Positions 1-8,102 are shown, counted from the stretch's first letter. The stretch: 8,245 nucleotides of DNA from Parcubacteria group bacterium (GCA_020063075.1 JAGUVE010000017.1:1-8245); one strand, 5' to 3'. Numbers and translations: made by a program. Notes: a model not told the origin generated them from the sequence alone.

Positions 1-675
1 AGCGTCAAAGCCGACGTTGGTTTAGTTGGCACGAACGCCACTTCTGCCGGAACGGTCGCTCTTCGGTTTGCGACCACAACCGGTCTTACTTATAAGGGCG
101 CGGTTAGCGGTCAATCAGCCGGCAATACCGGCATCTTGACCGGAAACACGATGACCACTTATAAGACCAAGGTTACGGTTGCCGCAGCTAGCAATACGCC
201 AACCGGCCCTCAGGGTTCTCCCAAGGTAAATCAAGACATCCTGTACTTCACCGTTGCGAACAATGGAAGTTATTCCGCTTACTTTAACAACGCCACCTTT
301 ACTGTTAGCTGGACGCCAATCACCAACACTTCTACTGTTGCAAGGAATTTCTTCCTTTACGACAGCGCCGACTTAACTACCAAATTGGCTACCTCTACCA
401 TCAACGCTTCTCAGACCTACAACGGCACTACAACTCTCTTTAGCATAGGAACCGGCACTTCCGGCAAGGAAATTGCCGCTGGCGCTACCAAGACCTTCTA
501 CATTAAGGGCGACACCACTGATGCGGTAGTAACCGCGGGAAGCACTTCCGGATCTCGGATTCAATTCTACATTTCAGACGGAACTGGCTTTACCTGGAAC
601 GATGGCGTATCAACAGCCATTACCAAAGCTCTGACAATACCGGCTGGCCTCTACAGCGGAGTTATAAGCTACTAA
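1..675 (+). CDS. S-layer-like/surface protein, C-terminal part (5' end outside window)
   Basis: The frame is open from base 1 without a start and ends at TAA 673-675, so 224 C-terminal residues are visible. The TTG at 136 should not be taken as the start, because the same composition continues upstream of it. The sequence is rich in Thr, Ser, Ala, Gly and Asn, has alternating hydrophobic residues typical of beta-sandwich surface proteins, and has no Cys. Near the end comes 'FTWNDG', and the protein closes with 'SGVISY'. I recall similar W(N/S)DG plus short hydrophobic tails at the C termini of Parcubacteria S-layer-like proteins; no search was done. There is no peptidoglycan-binding domain at this end, unlike the two genes downstream, so any anchor must lie in the missing N-terminal part. 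Codon choice leans to AAG (7 of 10 Lys) and TAC (8 of 11 Tyr), unlike the AAA-rich neighbour, which suggests high expression. The function is inferred only. Confidence 0.8.
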   Translation, partial: SVKADVGLVGTNATSAGTVALRFATTTGLTYKGAVSGQSAGNTGILTGNTMTTYKTKVTVAAASNTPTGPQGSPKVNQDILYFTVANNGSYSAYFNNATFTVSWTPITNTSTVARNFFLYDSADLTTKLATSTINASQTYNGTTTLFSIGTGTSGKEIAAGATKTFYIKGDTTDAVVTAGSTSGSRIQFYISDGTGFTWNDGVSTAITKALTIPAGLYSGVISY

Positions 676-724
676 GTCCTGTTTTTGACCCTCGGTCCTT
701 TCCTTGTGCGGACTTGAGTGGGAA

Positions 725-767
725 AAAGCAAGAGTCCTCGGGCAATCTGTCCGGGGACTTTTGTTTT
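725..767 (+). terminator. Rho-independent terminator of the upstream surface-protein gene
   Basis: The core stem pairs AGTCCTCGG (733-741) with CCGGGGACT (751-759), with one T-G wobble and a 9-nt loop. It is followed by the T-rich tail TTTGTTTT (760-767). The preceding A-rich bases (725-732) can pair with the tail and lengthen the stem. It lies about 50 nt after the stop codon at 675. It separates the first gene from the metallopeptidase gene. Confidence 0.85.
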
Positions 768-788
768 AATGAAATTTTTTGGTATAAT
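761..788 (+). promoter_or_regulatory. Probable promoter of the metallopeptidase gene (extended -10)
   Basis: TATAAT at 783-788 is preceded by TGG at 780-782, giving an extended -10 (TGnTATAAT). A weak -35 candidate, TTGTTT (761-766), sits 16 nt upstream and overlaps the T-tail of the preceding terminator. Transcription would start near 795, leaving a leader of roughly 36 nt before ATG 831. No Shine-Dalgarno sequence is visible in that AT-rich leader. Confidence 0.55.
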
Positions 789-804
789 TTAAAAACAATT
801 ATTC

Positions 805-827
805 AATTTCTAATTTTAAATTAAAAA
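805..827 (+). repeat. AT-rich 23-bp direct repeat, copy 1
   Basis: These 23 bases are identical to 2538-2560 and contain the core AATTTTAAATTAA (812-824). This copy ends 3 nt before the start codon of the metallopeptidase gene. The second copy spans that gene's stop codon, so the pair brackets the gene. Low complexity makes chance or a common intergenic motif possible. Confidence 0.7.
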
Positions 828-830
828 CTA

Positions 831-2546
831 ATGTTTATTTTCTCCAAAACCAAAACGCAAATACTTTTAGCTGGATTTATTTTCTTGCTTTTACCTTTTT
901 TTGTGGGCGCTGATACTCAAGGTCAAAGAACAAATTTTTTTATTGCCCAAAGTTTTGACATAAAAGGCAGAGAAAAAATTTTGGCGGTTTTAGAAAATGT
1001 TTCTTTAAAGGGTTATTTTTATCTGGAAAGCGATTGGGAAGAAACATTGTCTGAAGACGAGAAAAAAACAATAAACCAGAATTTAGAAATTTTGGGCCAG
1101 GAATTTGACAACACAATTTATCCAAAATTGACCGCGGCTTACGGCTCCCCCTGGGAGCCGGGAATTGACAACAGTTACAATATCACCGTGTTGTTTCACA
1201 AGATGAAAGACGGGGCGGCCGGTTACTTTAACGACGGCGACGAATACCCCAAAATTCAAAACCCAAAATCAAACGAGAGAGAGATGATTTATCTGAACGC
1301 CGATTATTTAAAATTCCCAGCTGTCAAAGGTTATTTAGCCCACGAATTTGTCCACTTAATAACCTTCAATCAAAAAGACAAAGAAAGAGGGGTCAGAGAG
1401 GAGGTCTGGCTGAACGAAGCCCGCGCTGATTTTGCTCCGACTTTACTTGGCTATGATATAAAATATCAGGGGAGCAATCTCCAGCAGAGGGTAAATCAAT
1501 TCGTCAATTCGCCTTCCGATTCCCTGACCGAGTGGCAGGCGGAGAAAAAGGACTACGGAATAGTAAATATCTTTATTCAATATCTGGTTGACAATTACGG
1601 AATCAGAATTTTGGCCGATTCTTTGAAGTCCAAAAAAACCGGGATTGAATCAATAAACGAGGCGTTAAACAAAGCCGGCTTTAAAAAAAATTTCTCCCAA
1701 ATTTTCACCGACTGGACAATTGCCGTTTTTTTGGCCGACTGCAACGCGGGTTCCAATTACTGCTACAAAAACGAAAACTTGAAAAATCTAAAGGTTGCTC
1801 CCTCTTTGATTTTTCTGCCTTCAACCCAGAAAACGAGCATTTTTTTGGATTATTCAATTAAACAATGGTCCGGAAACTGGTACAGGATTATAGGAGGTAA
1901 GGGCGACCTGGAATTGGATTTTGACGGGGAGGATTCGGTTGATTTTAAGGTTGCCTACGTTCTTTGCAAGGATTCTGAACTTTGCCAAATAAAATTTTTA
2001 GAACTTGACGGACAGAAAAAGGGAAAGCTATCTCTGGAAAATTTTGGGAAAAATTGGTCTTCTTTAAACCTCATTCCTTCAATTCAGTCAAAGGTTTCCG
2101 GTTTTCTGGAGCAGGAGCCGCTTTACCACTTTTCAATTTCGGCTTCAATTAAAATAAAGACGGAGCGGGAGTTGTTGGTTGAAGAGTTAACGGCAAAAAT
2201 TGCCGGACTTCAGGCGCAAATCGCTCAGCTTCGGGCGGCTCTAAGTGAAATTTCGGACAAAAGACCGGGAACCATTCCCGACGGCTTTTCTTTTGAAAAG
2301 AATTTGTCTTTTAGTATGACCGACTCCGATGTTGCCTATCTTAAAATTATTTTAGACAAGGAGGTTTCTCATCAAACCTGGTCGGGAAACGGCTATTTTG
2401 GCAAAAGCGCCTTAGCCGCCGTCAAATTATTTCAGGAAAAATATAAAAACGAGATTTCTCAATTTTCGGGGTACCCAATTCAGGCGTCGGGCTTTGTCGG
2501 CAAAGGAACGAGAGCGAAGTTAAACCAAATTATGCGAAATTTCTAA
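831..2546 (+). CDS. Secreted HExxH zinc metallopeptidase with C-terminal coiled coil and peptidoglycan-binding-like anchor
   Basis: This 571-aa protein begins with a signal peptide (residues 1-27: Lys-containing start, hydrophobic core, likely cleavage after VGA), so it is exported. The zinc site is HEFVH (H171, E172, H175), followed by WLNEARAD, with E196 the likely third ligand. This HExxH...NExxAD arrangement resembles gluzincin peptidases of the M30/hyicolysin kind, though the exact family is not certain. Two close Cys pairs, C304/C311 and C379/C385, could form disulfides outside the cell. Residues 445-476 form a predicted coiled coil (LTAKIAGLQAQIAQL). Residues 484-571 form a PG_binding_1-like domain (FEKNLSFSM, YFGKSALAAVKLFQ, GFVGKGTRAKLNQ). 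Closely matching coiled-coil and anchor modules end the next gene. The gene is visibly more AT-rich than its neighbours and uses mostly AAA for Lys. ATG 831 is chosen because it directly precedes the signal peptide. Substrates are unknown; processing of surface proteins is an inference. Confidence 0.9.
   Translation: MFIFSKTKTQILLAGFIFLLLPFFVGADTQGQRTNFFIAQSFDIKGREKILAVLENVSLKGYFYLESDWEETLSEDEKKTINQNLEILGQEFDNTIYPKLTAAYGSPWEPGIDNSYNITVLFHKMKDGAAGYFNDGDEYPKIQNPKSNEREMIYLNADYLKFPAVKGYLAHEFVHLITFNQKDKERGVREEVWLNEARADFAPTLLGYDIKYQGSNLQQRVNQFVNSPSDSLTEWQAEKKDYGIVNIFIQYLVDNYGIRILADSLKSKKTGIESINEALNKAGFKKNFSQIFTDWTIAVFLADCNAGSNYCYKNENLKNLKVAPSLIFLPSTQKTSIFLDYSIKQWSGNWYRIIGGKGDLELDFDGEDSVDFKVAYVLCKDSELCQIKFLELDGQKKGKLSLENFGKNWSSLNLIPSIQSKVSGFLEQEPLYHFSISASIKIKTERELLVEELTAKIAGLQAQIAQLRAALSEISDKRPGTIPDGFSFEKNLSFSMTDSDVAYLKIILDKEVSHQTWSGNGYFGKSALAAVKLFQEKYKNEISQFSGYPIQASGFVGKGTRAKLNQIMRNF
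2163..2543 (+). other. Wall-anchor module of the metallopeptidase (coiled coil + peptidoglycan-binding-like domain)
   Basis: Residues 445-571 of the metallopeptidase. A heptad-like helix leads into an 'IPDGFSFEKNLS' linker and a three-helix peptidoglycan-binding-type domain ending in GTRAKLNQIM. It aligns by eye almost residue for residue with the end of the large gene at 7743-8099 (PxGFxFxKNLS, MxDxDV, LKxxLDxEVS, FG, AAVxxFQxKY, GFVGxxTRxKLNQ). The metallopeptidase copy carries an insertion of about 10 residues after FQEKY. Confidence 0.8.
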
Positions 2547-2571
2547 TTTTAAATTAAAAATTTTAAATTAA
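2538..2571 (+). repeat. AT-rich direct repeat, copy 2, with an extra tandem core
   Basis: Bases 2538-2560 are identical to 805-827. The core AATTTTAAATTAA appears at 2545-2557 and again at 2559-2571, a 14-nt period. The TAA stop (2544-2546) of the metallopeptidase gene lies inside the repeat. The AT-rich run can also form an imperfect hairpin, but it has no GC-rich stem and I do not call it a terminator. Confidence 0.7.
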
Positions 2572-2580
2572 GAAATGGTC

Positions 2581-2589
2581 TGTGGATAA
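2581..2589 (-). promoter_or_regulatory. DnaA-box-like 9-mer
   Basis: TGTGGATAA on the + strand reads TTATCCACA on the - strand, a perfect match to the classical DnaA box. It is intergenic and only 6 nt upstream of the TTGACA hexamer. It is the only perfect copy I found in the window, so a role in replication origin is not supported. Regulation by DnaA, a DnaA-titration site or chance are all possible. Confidence 0.35.
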
Positions 2590-2595
2590 CTTTAT

Positions 2596-2661
2596 TTGAC
2601 AGGGTTTGATGGAAATGAGCAAATTTTTTAATGGGGAGGTCGCCCGCAATTTTTGTATAAA
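2596..2661 (+). promoter_or_regulatory. Candidate promoter elements of the large surface-protein gene
   Basis: A perfect -35 hexamer TTGACA lies at 2596-2601, but nothing like TATAAT occurs 16-18 nt after it. A separate -10-like TATAAA lies at 2656-2661 without a -35 at the right distance. It would start transcription near 2668, leaving a near-leaderless mRNA for ATG 2673. A strong Shine-Dalgarno-like GGGGAGGT (2633-2640) is 32 nt from that ATG, too far to serve it directly. Which element is used cannot be decided by eye. Confidence 0.3.
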
Positions 2662-2672
2662 ATAAAATAAAA

Positions 2673-5600
2673 ATGATAAATAAAAAAGCTTTCTTATTTT
2701 TTTTAATGGTCGTTGGCTTATTTTTTGTTTTTAATCAAGTCCAAGCCGTTAATGTCAGTGAAGTGATTATCAACGAAATCAACTGGGCAGGTTCTTCAAC
2801 CACCACCGACGACGAATAGATTGAATTAAGAAACGCTTCAACTTCGGCAATCGATTTAAACGGCTGGACGATTAAGAATTTGATTCCGGGCGCGACAACC
2901 ACCATCTCTACCACCACCGGATTTTCCACCACTACCATTCCCGGCAGCGGTTTCTTTTTAATTGGAAACGCAACATCGGGTTATTCCGCTATCAGCAATG
3001 CGATTGCCGTTGTTTACGCCACGACCAATGTTAATTTGATTGATAATTATTTGTTAAATGGCGCCTTGGTTTTGAGAGACAATGCTGGAACGTTAATTGA
3101 CGAGACGCCGGCTTCCTCAACCGCCGCCTGGCCCGGGGGAGCGCCGGGACCAGCCACCTCAACAATGGCAAGAAATTTTGGCATAGGGCAGGGCGCTTCC
3201 ACAACCAGTTGGCACACCGCGATTATTGCAACTAATTTTGACGCCGGAATTTTAGATAAAGGAACGCCGGGAAGTTATAACGGCTATTCGGTTTCCGGTC
3301 AATTGGCGCAATTAAACGGCGACGCCACCGGCACAATTTATATTCTTGCCCGGCAATTTGGAACCACCACCGCCACCGCCACCGCTAATTTTGCCACTAC
3401 CGGCGCTTATTCAATGCATTTATTTGAAGCCCTGTATGATTTCTTTGGTTTCAGGAACAGCACCGGCACAGGCGCGTCTTATGATACCGGCGAAGAACCG
3501 ATACAGACGTTAAATAATAACGGTTTAGGTTACCAAGCTACCAGTAGCGGCACCTCGGGAGTAAATTTTGATTTAGCTCTTGACCCGTCTATCACCGGCG
3601 TTACGCCTTCTTCCGCCAACATTGGCGACACCATAACCATTGCGGGCAGGTATTTTGGAAACAGCACAAGCACCGCCCAGGGCAATGTTTATATTCCCCA
3701 AAATATTTTGGCTACCGACCGGGTTACCTCCTGGTCTTCAACTTCAATTCAGGTCGTAATACCCCCGACCACTAGCGCTCCCGGACCTCAAACCGGAACA
3801 TTACAACTTAAAATCGGCTGGACGCCGACAACAACCGCCAGCTTGACCATCAAGCCAAAAATTGCTACTTCAACCACGGCTAACGAGAACTCGGTAATAA
3901 TAAATTTTGACAGCTATATGAATGGGGGACCGGCGGGAACCGCCTCAAACTACACTCTTCTCGCCAACGGAACACCCGTTTCCTTATCCGGCGCCTGGAC
4001 GGAATTCAGGGGAAATCGGGTTTATATTAAGGGGATTTCTTTGACTGCCGGCAACACCTTTTCAATTACGGCTAATTCCAATCTTACCAGCGTTTCCAAC
4101 ACTCCAATTGATGCCAGTTTTAATAACGCGACAGGGACAGTGGCGGCCGCTCCAAGAATAACTTCTATTTCTCCGGGCAGCGGAACCGCTGGAGCGACTA
4201 CCACCATTATCGGTGTTAATTTCGGCGCGGCCACGGCCACTGGCACTGTTTATTTTTCTCCGGGACCTCCGACAGGCGGACAGCCGCCCCAGCTAATCCA
4301 AGCCAGCATCGCTTCCTGGTCTGCCACTCAAATAGTGGCTGTTGTTCCTAGCGGAGCCAAGTCAGGTCCTATATCTATCAATACCGCCAGCGGCTTGGAA
4401 AGCGATTTTTCTCCTTCTTCCTTTTTTGATGTTTTAGTTAATTTGAATTTTAAAGTTCAGATACCAAATGGAAACACTCTTTCTACTTCAACAGCCAGAA
4501 TTATAATTGGAAAGATGGGCGGTCCGACACTTTATTATGCCGGGGACGGAACTACCCTTACCTCCGGAACGGCTAACAATGCCACTATTACCATTCCCAG
4601 TGTTTCTTCGGTCGGTTTTAATTGGGCTTTTGACAGCGATGGAACTTATTCGGCAAGCCGGGGACAGGAAGTAAATTCCGCCACAACCACCGTTTTTAAC
4701 TTAGCCACTTCAACAACTAAGATTTCCGGCGTCATTTCTGGCGCGACAGCGAACGGAACCTTAGTGGTTTTTGCCGACCCGGTTGAAGGCAGCGGCAGTC
4801 AGATGGAATTCAAGGAACCGGTATTTGTTAAAACAAATGCCAACGGAACCACCAGTTACAGCACCGGCCTTTCAGCCACTGGCACATATATAATCGGGGT
4901 AGAGGACCCGGGATTTGGCGGCACCGCTTCTTCCAGCCCGAAGCTCGCCCCGGCTGTCCGGACGGTCAACGCCAGCACCACCACGGCAATTTCCGGCGTT
5001 AATTTTGCCTTCACTGAAGCGCAAGCCAGGATTCACGGCAAGTTAGAAAAGGCAACTGGCGGCTTTACTGTCGGTCCCGGGACTGACGCTTTCCGCGTCT
5101 GGGCTTATCAACCGGTTGAAAACGGGCTTCACGCTTCGGCGATGATAGACGCAAGCGGCGAATTTGACCTTTATGTCAATCCCGGCGTTTATTTAATTGA
5201 AGCCGGCGGTCCTTTCATTCCCTTTGCGGTTAAAGAACAAATTGAAGTTAAAGCCGGGGATGCTAATTTTGCCACGAGCAACGCGGCTATTGACATTACT
5301 TTAGTTATCAAAGTGCCAACCGAATACATCGCGGGCCAGGTTTCCGATTCCGCGGGCAATGGGGTTTCGGGCGCCTCTATTTTTGCTTGGCTGACCACGG
5401 GTTTTGGCGGAGGTCAGGCATTTACCGACAGCAGCGGTTCTTACAAACTTTATCTTAGCCCCGGAACCTATACAGTGGAGGGCTTTACCCCTCAATATGG
5501 AAAGTTGACCACCAGGAGCGGGGTAGTGCTCAACACTAATTCCTCAACCACGGTTGACTTTGCCGTATCTTCAGAACTGGCGACTATTTCCGGAACCGTG

Positions 5601-8102
5601 GTTAAAAATAACGCTTCCACCAGCGATTTGGAGGTCTGGATTACGGTTGGAGATTCCGGCTACAGCATCAACCGAACCAAAACCGGCGCTGACGGAACTT
5701 ACAGCTTAAGCGTGCCTTATGGTTCAGGGTACTATTTGCATATTGGAAAACCGGGGACAGGAGAAATTTACAAAGAAGCCCTGTCAACTTTCAACAGTTC
5801 AAACAGCGCCACTTCATCTGTAATTTCTATTAACACCGCAAACATCAGCGTTCGGATTTCTCCAGTAAGCGCTTTCTCGCAGGCATTTATTGAAGCCAGA
5901 AACACGGTTGATATCAGAAAGCGGGGATTTTCCAATAAAGACGTTTCAGCCACCAGTTCTTATCGGGAATACGTGATAGAAGTCCCAAGACCCGGCAGCG
6001 GCAGTTTGACATATCTTATTGAGGGCGGAATCCCGGGTTATGGTCCCCTGGCGCCGACCAGCACTTCTGTTGCCTCAGGCGATACTTCAAAAACCATCTC
6101 CCTAACCCTGGGAAATATGTGGACAGCTTCCGGAACAATTTCCGACCCTGACGCTTCAACCACCGGAAACCAGGCCGAAGGCGCTTTTGTCTGGGCGGCG
6201 GGCTCGTCCGGTCAAGGCGGAGGCCAGGTTTCGGCTTCCGGCACCTTTTCCTTTACCTTAAAAGAAGGCACTTACGACTTTGGCATTGGTAAGAAAAATT
6301 ATTCCGGCTCCATAGTTCAAAGCCAAGCCATGGCAACCGACACAACCATAACAGGACTTTCACTTTCTCAAGCCGGCTTAAATATCGCTGGCCAGGTTAC
6401 TATAGGAGGAACGGCCGAAAGCGGCGCCTGGGTCTGGGCAAGCAATGGAAGCGGCGGCTGGACCGGCGACCAAACCAATGGAAGCGGAAACTATACCTTG
6501 AAAGTGACTTCCGGCACTTGGACGGTCAGGGCAAGAGCCGAGGGATACGAAAGCTCTTCCCAGTCCCTGACAATAAGCAGCGGAACAAGCACTCTAAACA
6601 TTGCTCTTTCAGCCGTTTCCGGCTATACCAGCGTCGCGCCAACGGTTGAATCAATCACTCCTAAAAGCGGCGGAATTATTCAGGGAACGAACATTAAATT
6701 GGACTTACCGGCGGGCGCCTTGAGCTCTCAAGATTCCAACACCGGTCGGGTAAGCATTCAAAAAACAACCAGCATCCCCAGCACCAACAGCAAAAAAGCG
6801 TTGGGAAATTCCGCTTACGAAATTTCCGCTTACAACTCTGCCGGGACCAGTTTTACCGTTTTGAACAGCGACATAACCATTTCTTTGACTTACAGCGCCA
6901 GCGAATTAAGCGGCGCCGGACTGACTCAAGCCCAGGCAAGCCAATTAAGTTTGGGTTATTGGGATTCAACCGCCAACACTTGGGTTTCTGTTCCGACAAA
7001 CGCCGCTACAACTTCCGACGGCGGAGTAATTTACACCGGAACGACCAATCACCTGTCTCCTTACGCGCCTTTGGTTTCTTCCGGCGACAACCCGCCGCCG
7101 ACGCCAACCGGCTTGACCGCAACCGCCTATCACCGTCAGGTTACTCTCAGCTGGACTGCTTCCTCTGGAGCCACAAAATATGATATTTACAGAAAGAGCG
7201 GAGCCCTCTATCCTTATCTTGGGCAGACAACAGCCACCACTTACGATGATAGCGGCTTAACCAACGGCACAACCTATTATTATAAAATTTCATCCCTGAA
7301 CAACGACAACGATGAATCAATAGCCACGGCCGAGGTTTCAGCCACGCCCCAGGCAGAAGGCGGAGGAGGAACCGGCGGCGGGGGAGGAATTTCAACTTCA
7401 AACCTTGGCGATACCGTTCCGCCTTCAATTTCAGATATCAAGGTTTCAGCCGGAGATACAGGGGCTGCCATTTCCTGGAAAACAAACGAGCCCTCTATTT
7501 CCTGGCTGCTATACGGAACAACCACCGCTTATGGTTCGGAAATAAAAACTGCGACTTCCGCCCTTTCTCACTCTTTGAACTTAACCAACCTCTCGGTTTC
7601 TACCGCATATCATTACCAAATAAAAGCAAAAGACAGTACCGGTAACACTGCTTCTTATACCGACCAAACCTTCACCACTTTGGCCTTGGGCGAAGCGCCA
7701 AAAGTTGAAGAAGTTCCGCAAGTTATTGTTAAGCCGGTTTCAGAAATGACGGCTGAAGAATTAAGGACTGAGATTACGCGAATTCTGGCTTTAATTTCCC
7801 AACTTCAATCCCAATTAACTGCTTTGCAAGGCCAAGCGCCGGCCGGCGGTTATGAGGTTCCCTCTGGTTTCACCTTTGCCAAAAACCTTTCTCAAGGCAT
7901 GTCAGACCCGGATGTGGTCAACTTAAAGAAAGTTTTGGACGTTGAGGTTTCAGACCATGCCGCTTGGACGGGAAGCGAGCTCTTTGGTTCAAAAGTCAAG
8001 GCGGCCGTGGTCAAATTTCAGCAAAAATACAACATTGGAAGAGCGACTGGCTTTGTAGGTTCTTTAACCAGAACAAAGTTAAACCAACTAATTTCTAAAT
8101 AA
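2673..8102 (+). CDS. Giant multidomain surface protein (LTD, TIG, carboxypeptidase-regulatory-like, FN3, wall anchor), interrupted by in-frame TAG at codon 49
   Basis: ATG 2673 opens a frame of 1809 codons ending at TAA 8100-8102, with one internal stop, TAG 2817-2819. Approximate residues, counting TAG as 49: signal peptide 1-25 (cleavage after VQA); lamin-tail domain 27-203 (VIINEINW, DDE*IELRN, DLNGWTI, closing GTPGSYN); TIG/IPT 307-393; Ig-like 396-492; TIG/IPT 495-587; about six carboxypeptidase-regulatory-like beta folds between 683 and 1315 (ISGxV...G.Y.L.V..GTY); a domain with LDLPAGAL 1324-1469, perhaps ZU5-like; FN3 1473-1559; Gly-rich linker 1562-1572; FN3-like 1582-1671; coiled coil 1691-1721; peptidoglycan-binding-like anchor 1729-1809. 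No catalytic motif is visible, so an adhesin or envelope-structure role is inferred. A TTG start at 2880 would drop the signal peptide and cut the LTD, and it has no ribosome-binding site, so I reject it. The frame is otherwise clean, which argues against long decay. Confidence 0.85.
2817..2819 (+). other. In-frame amber stop replacing the conserved LTD tryptophan
   Basis: TAG stands where lamin-tail domains of this kind carry Trp in the motif DEWIEL, here read as DDE-stop-IELRN. A single G to A change at 2818 of TGG explains it. The frame is open on both sides: 48 codons upstream with a signal peptide and 1760 codons downstream. Other Trp residues in the same gene are encoded by TGG. Confidence 0.85.
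7743..8099 (+). other. Wall-anchor module of the giant surface protein
   Basis: This encodes the last 119 residues: a coiled coil (AEELRTEITRILALISQLQ), a short Pro/Gly linker, and a peptidoglycan-binding-like domain (GFTFAKNLSQGMSDPDV, LFGSKVKAAVVKFQQKY, GFVGSLTRTKLNQ). It matches the end of the metallopeptidase. Even the DNA for KLNQ is shared (AAGTTAAACCAA in both genes), consistent with duplication or shuffling of one anchoring cassette. Confidence 0.8.

Noticed and set aside
136..138. TTG as the start of the first gene
   Set aside because: The frame is open to base 1 with the same surface-protein composition, and no Shine-Dalgarno sequence precedes it, so the gene is simply cut by the window edge.
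674..715. Second hairpin (AAGTCC with GGACTT) before the first terminator
   Set aside because: The stem is only 6 bp with a loop of about 30 nt and has no T-run. It may be chance similarity to the real terminator stem.
1118..1126. TTATCCAAA as a second DnaA box
   Set aside because: It mismatches the box at a conserved position and lies inside the peptidase coding sequence.
2817..2819. Genome-wide reassignment of TAG to tryptophan
   Set aside because: Trp is written TGG many times in this gene and its neighbours, all three readable genes end in TAA, and no other in-frame TAG occurs. One codon cannot support a code change.
2880..2882. TTG as the start codon of the giant gene
   Set aside because: The same frame upstream encodes the first half of the LTD and a signal peptide, and no ribosome-binding site precedes this TTG. 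It is only the first possible start after the internal TAG.
3361..3386. Short ACC/GCC tandem triplets as a possible phase-variable repeat
   Set aside because: They encode a Thr-Ala run typical of this protein. Triplet units would not shift the frame, and the run is too short to be a convincing contingency locus.
4022..5953. Several reverse-strand open frames of 60-75 codons opposite the giant gene
   Set aside because: They are antisense to well-supported domains, are rich in Val/Ala/Leu as expected from complementing Thr/Ala/Gly-rich codons, and lack starts with ribosome-binding sites.
6119..6127. TGTGGACAG as another DnaA box
   Set aside because: Two positions differ from the box, and it is coding sequence for Met-Trp-Thr-Ala in a regular beta repeat.
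7147..7525. Reverse-strand open frames opposite the FN3 domains
   Set aside because: The encoded Arg/Pro-rich peptides mirror the glycine linker and FN3 codons on the + strand. They overlap each other and have no promoter.
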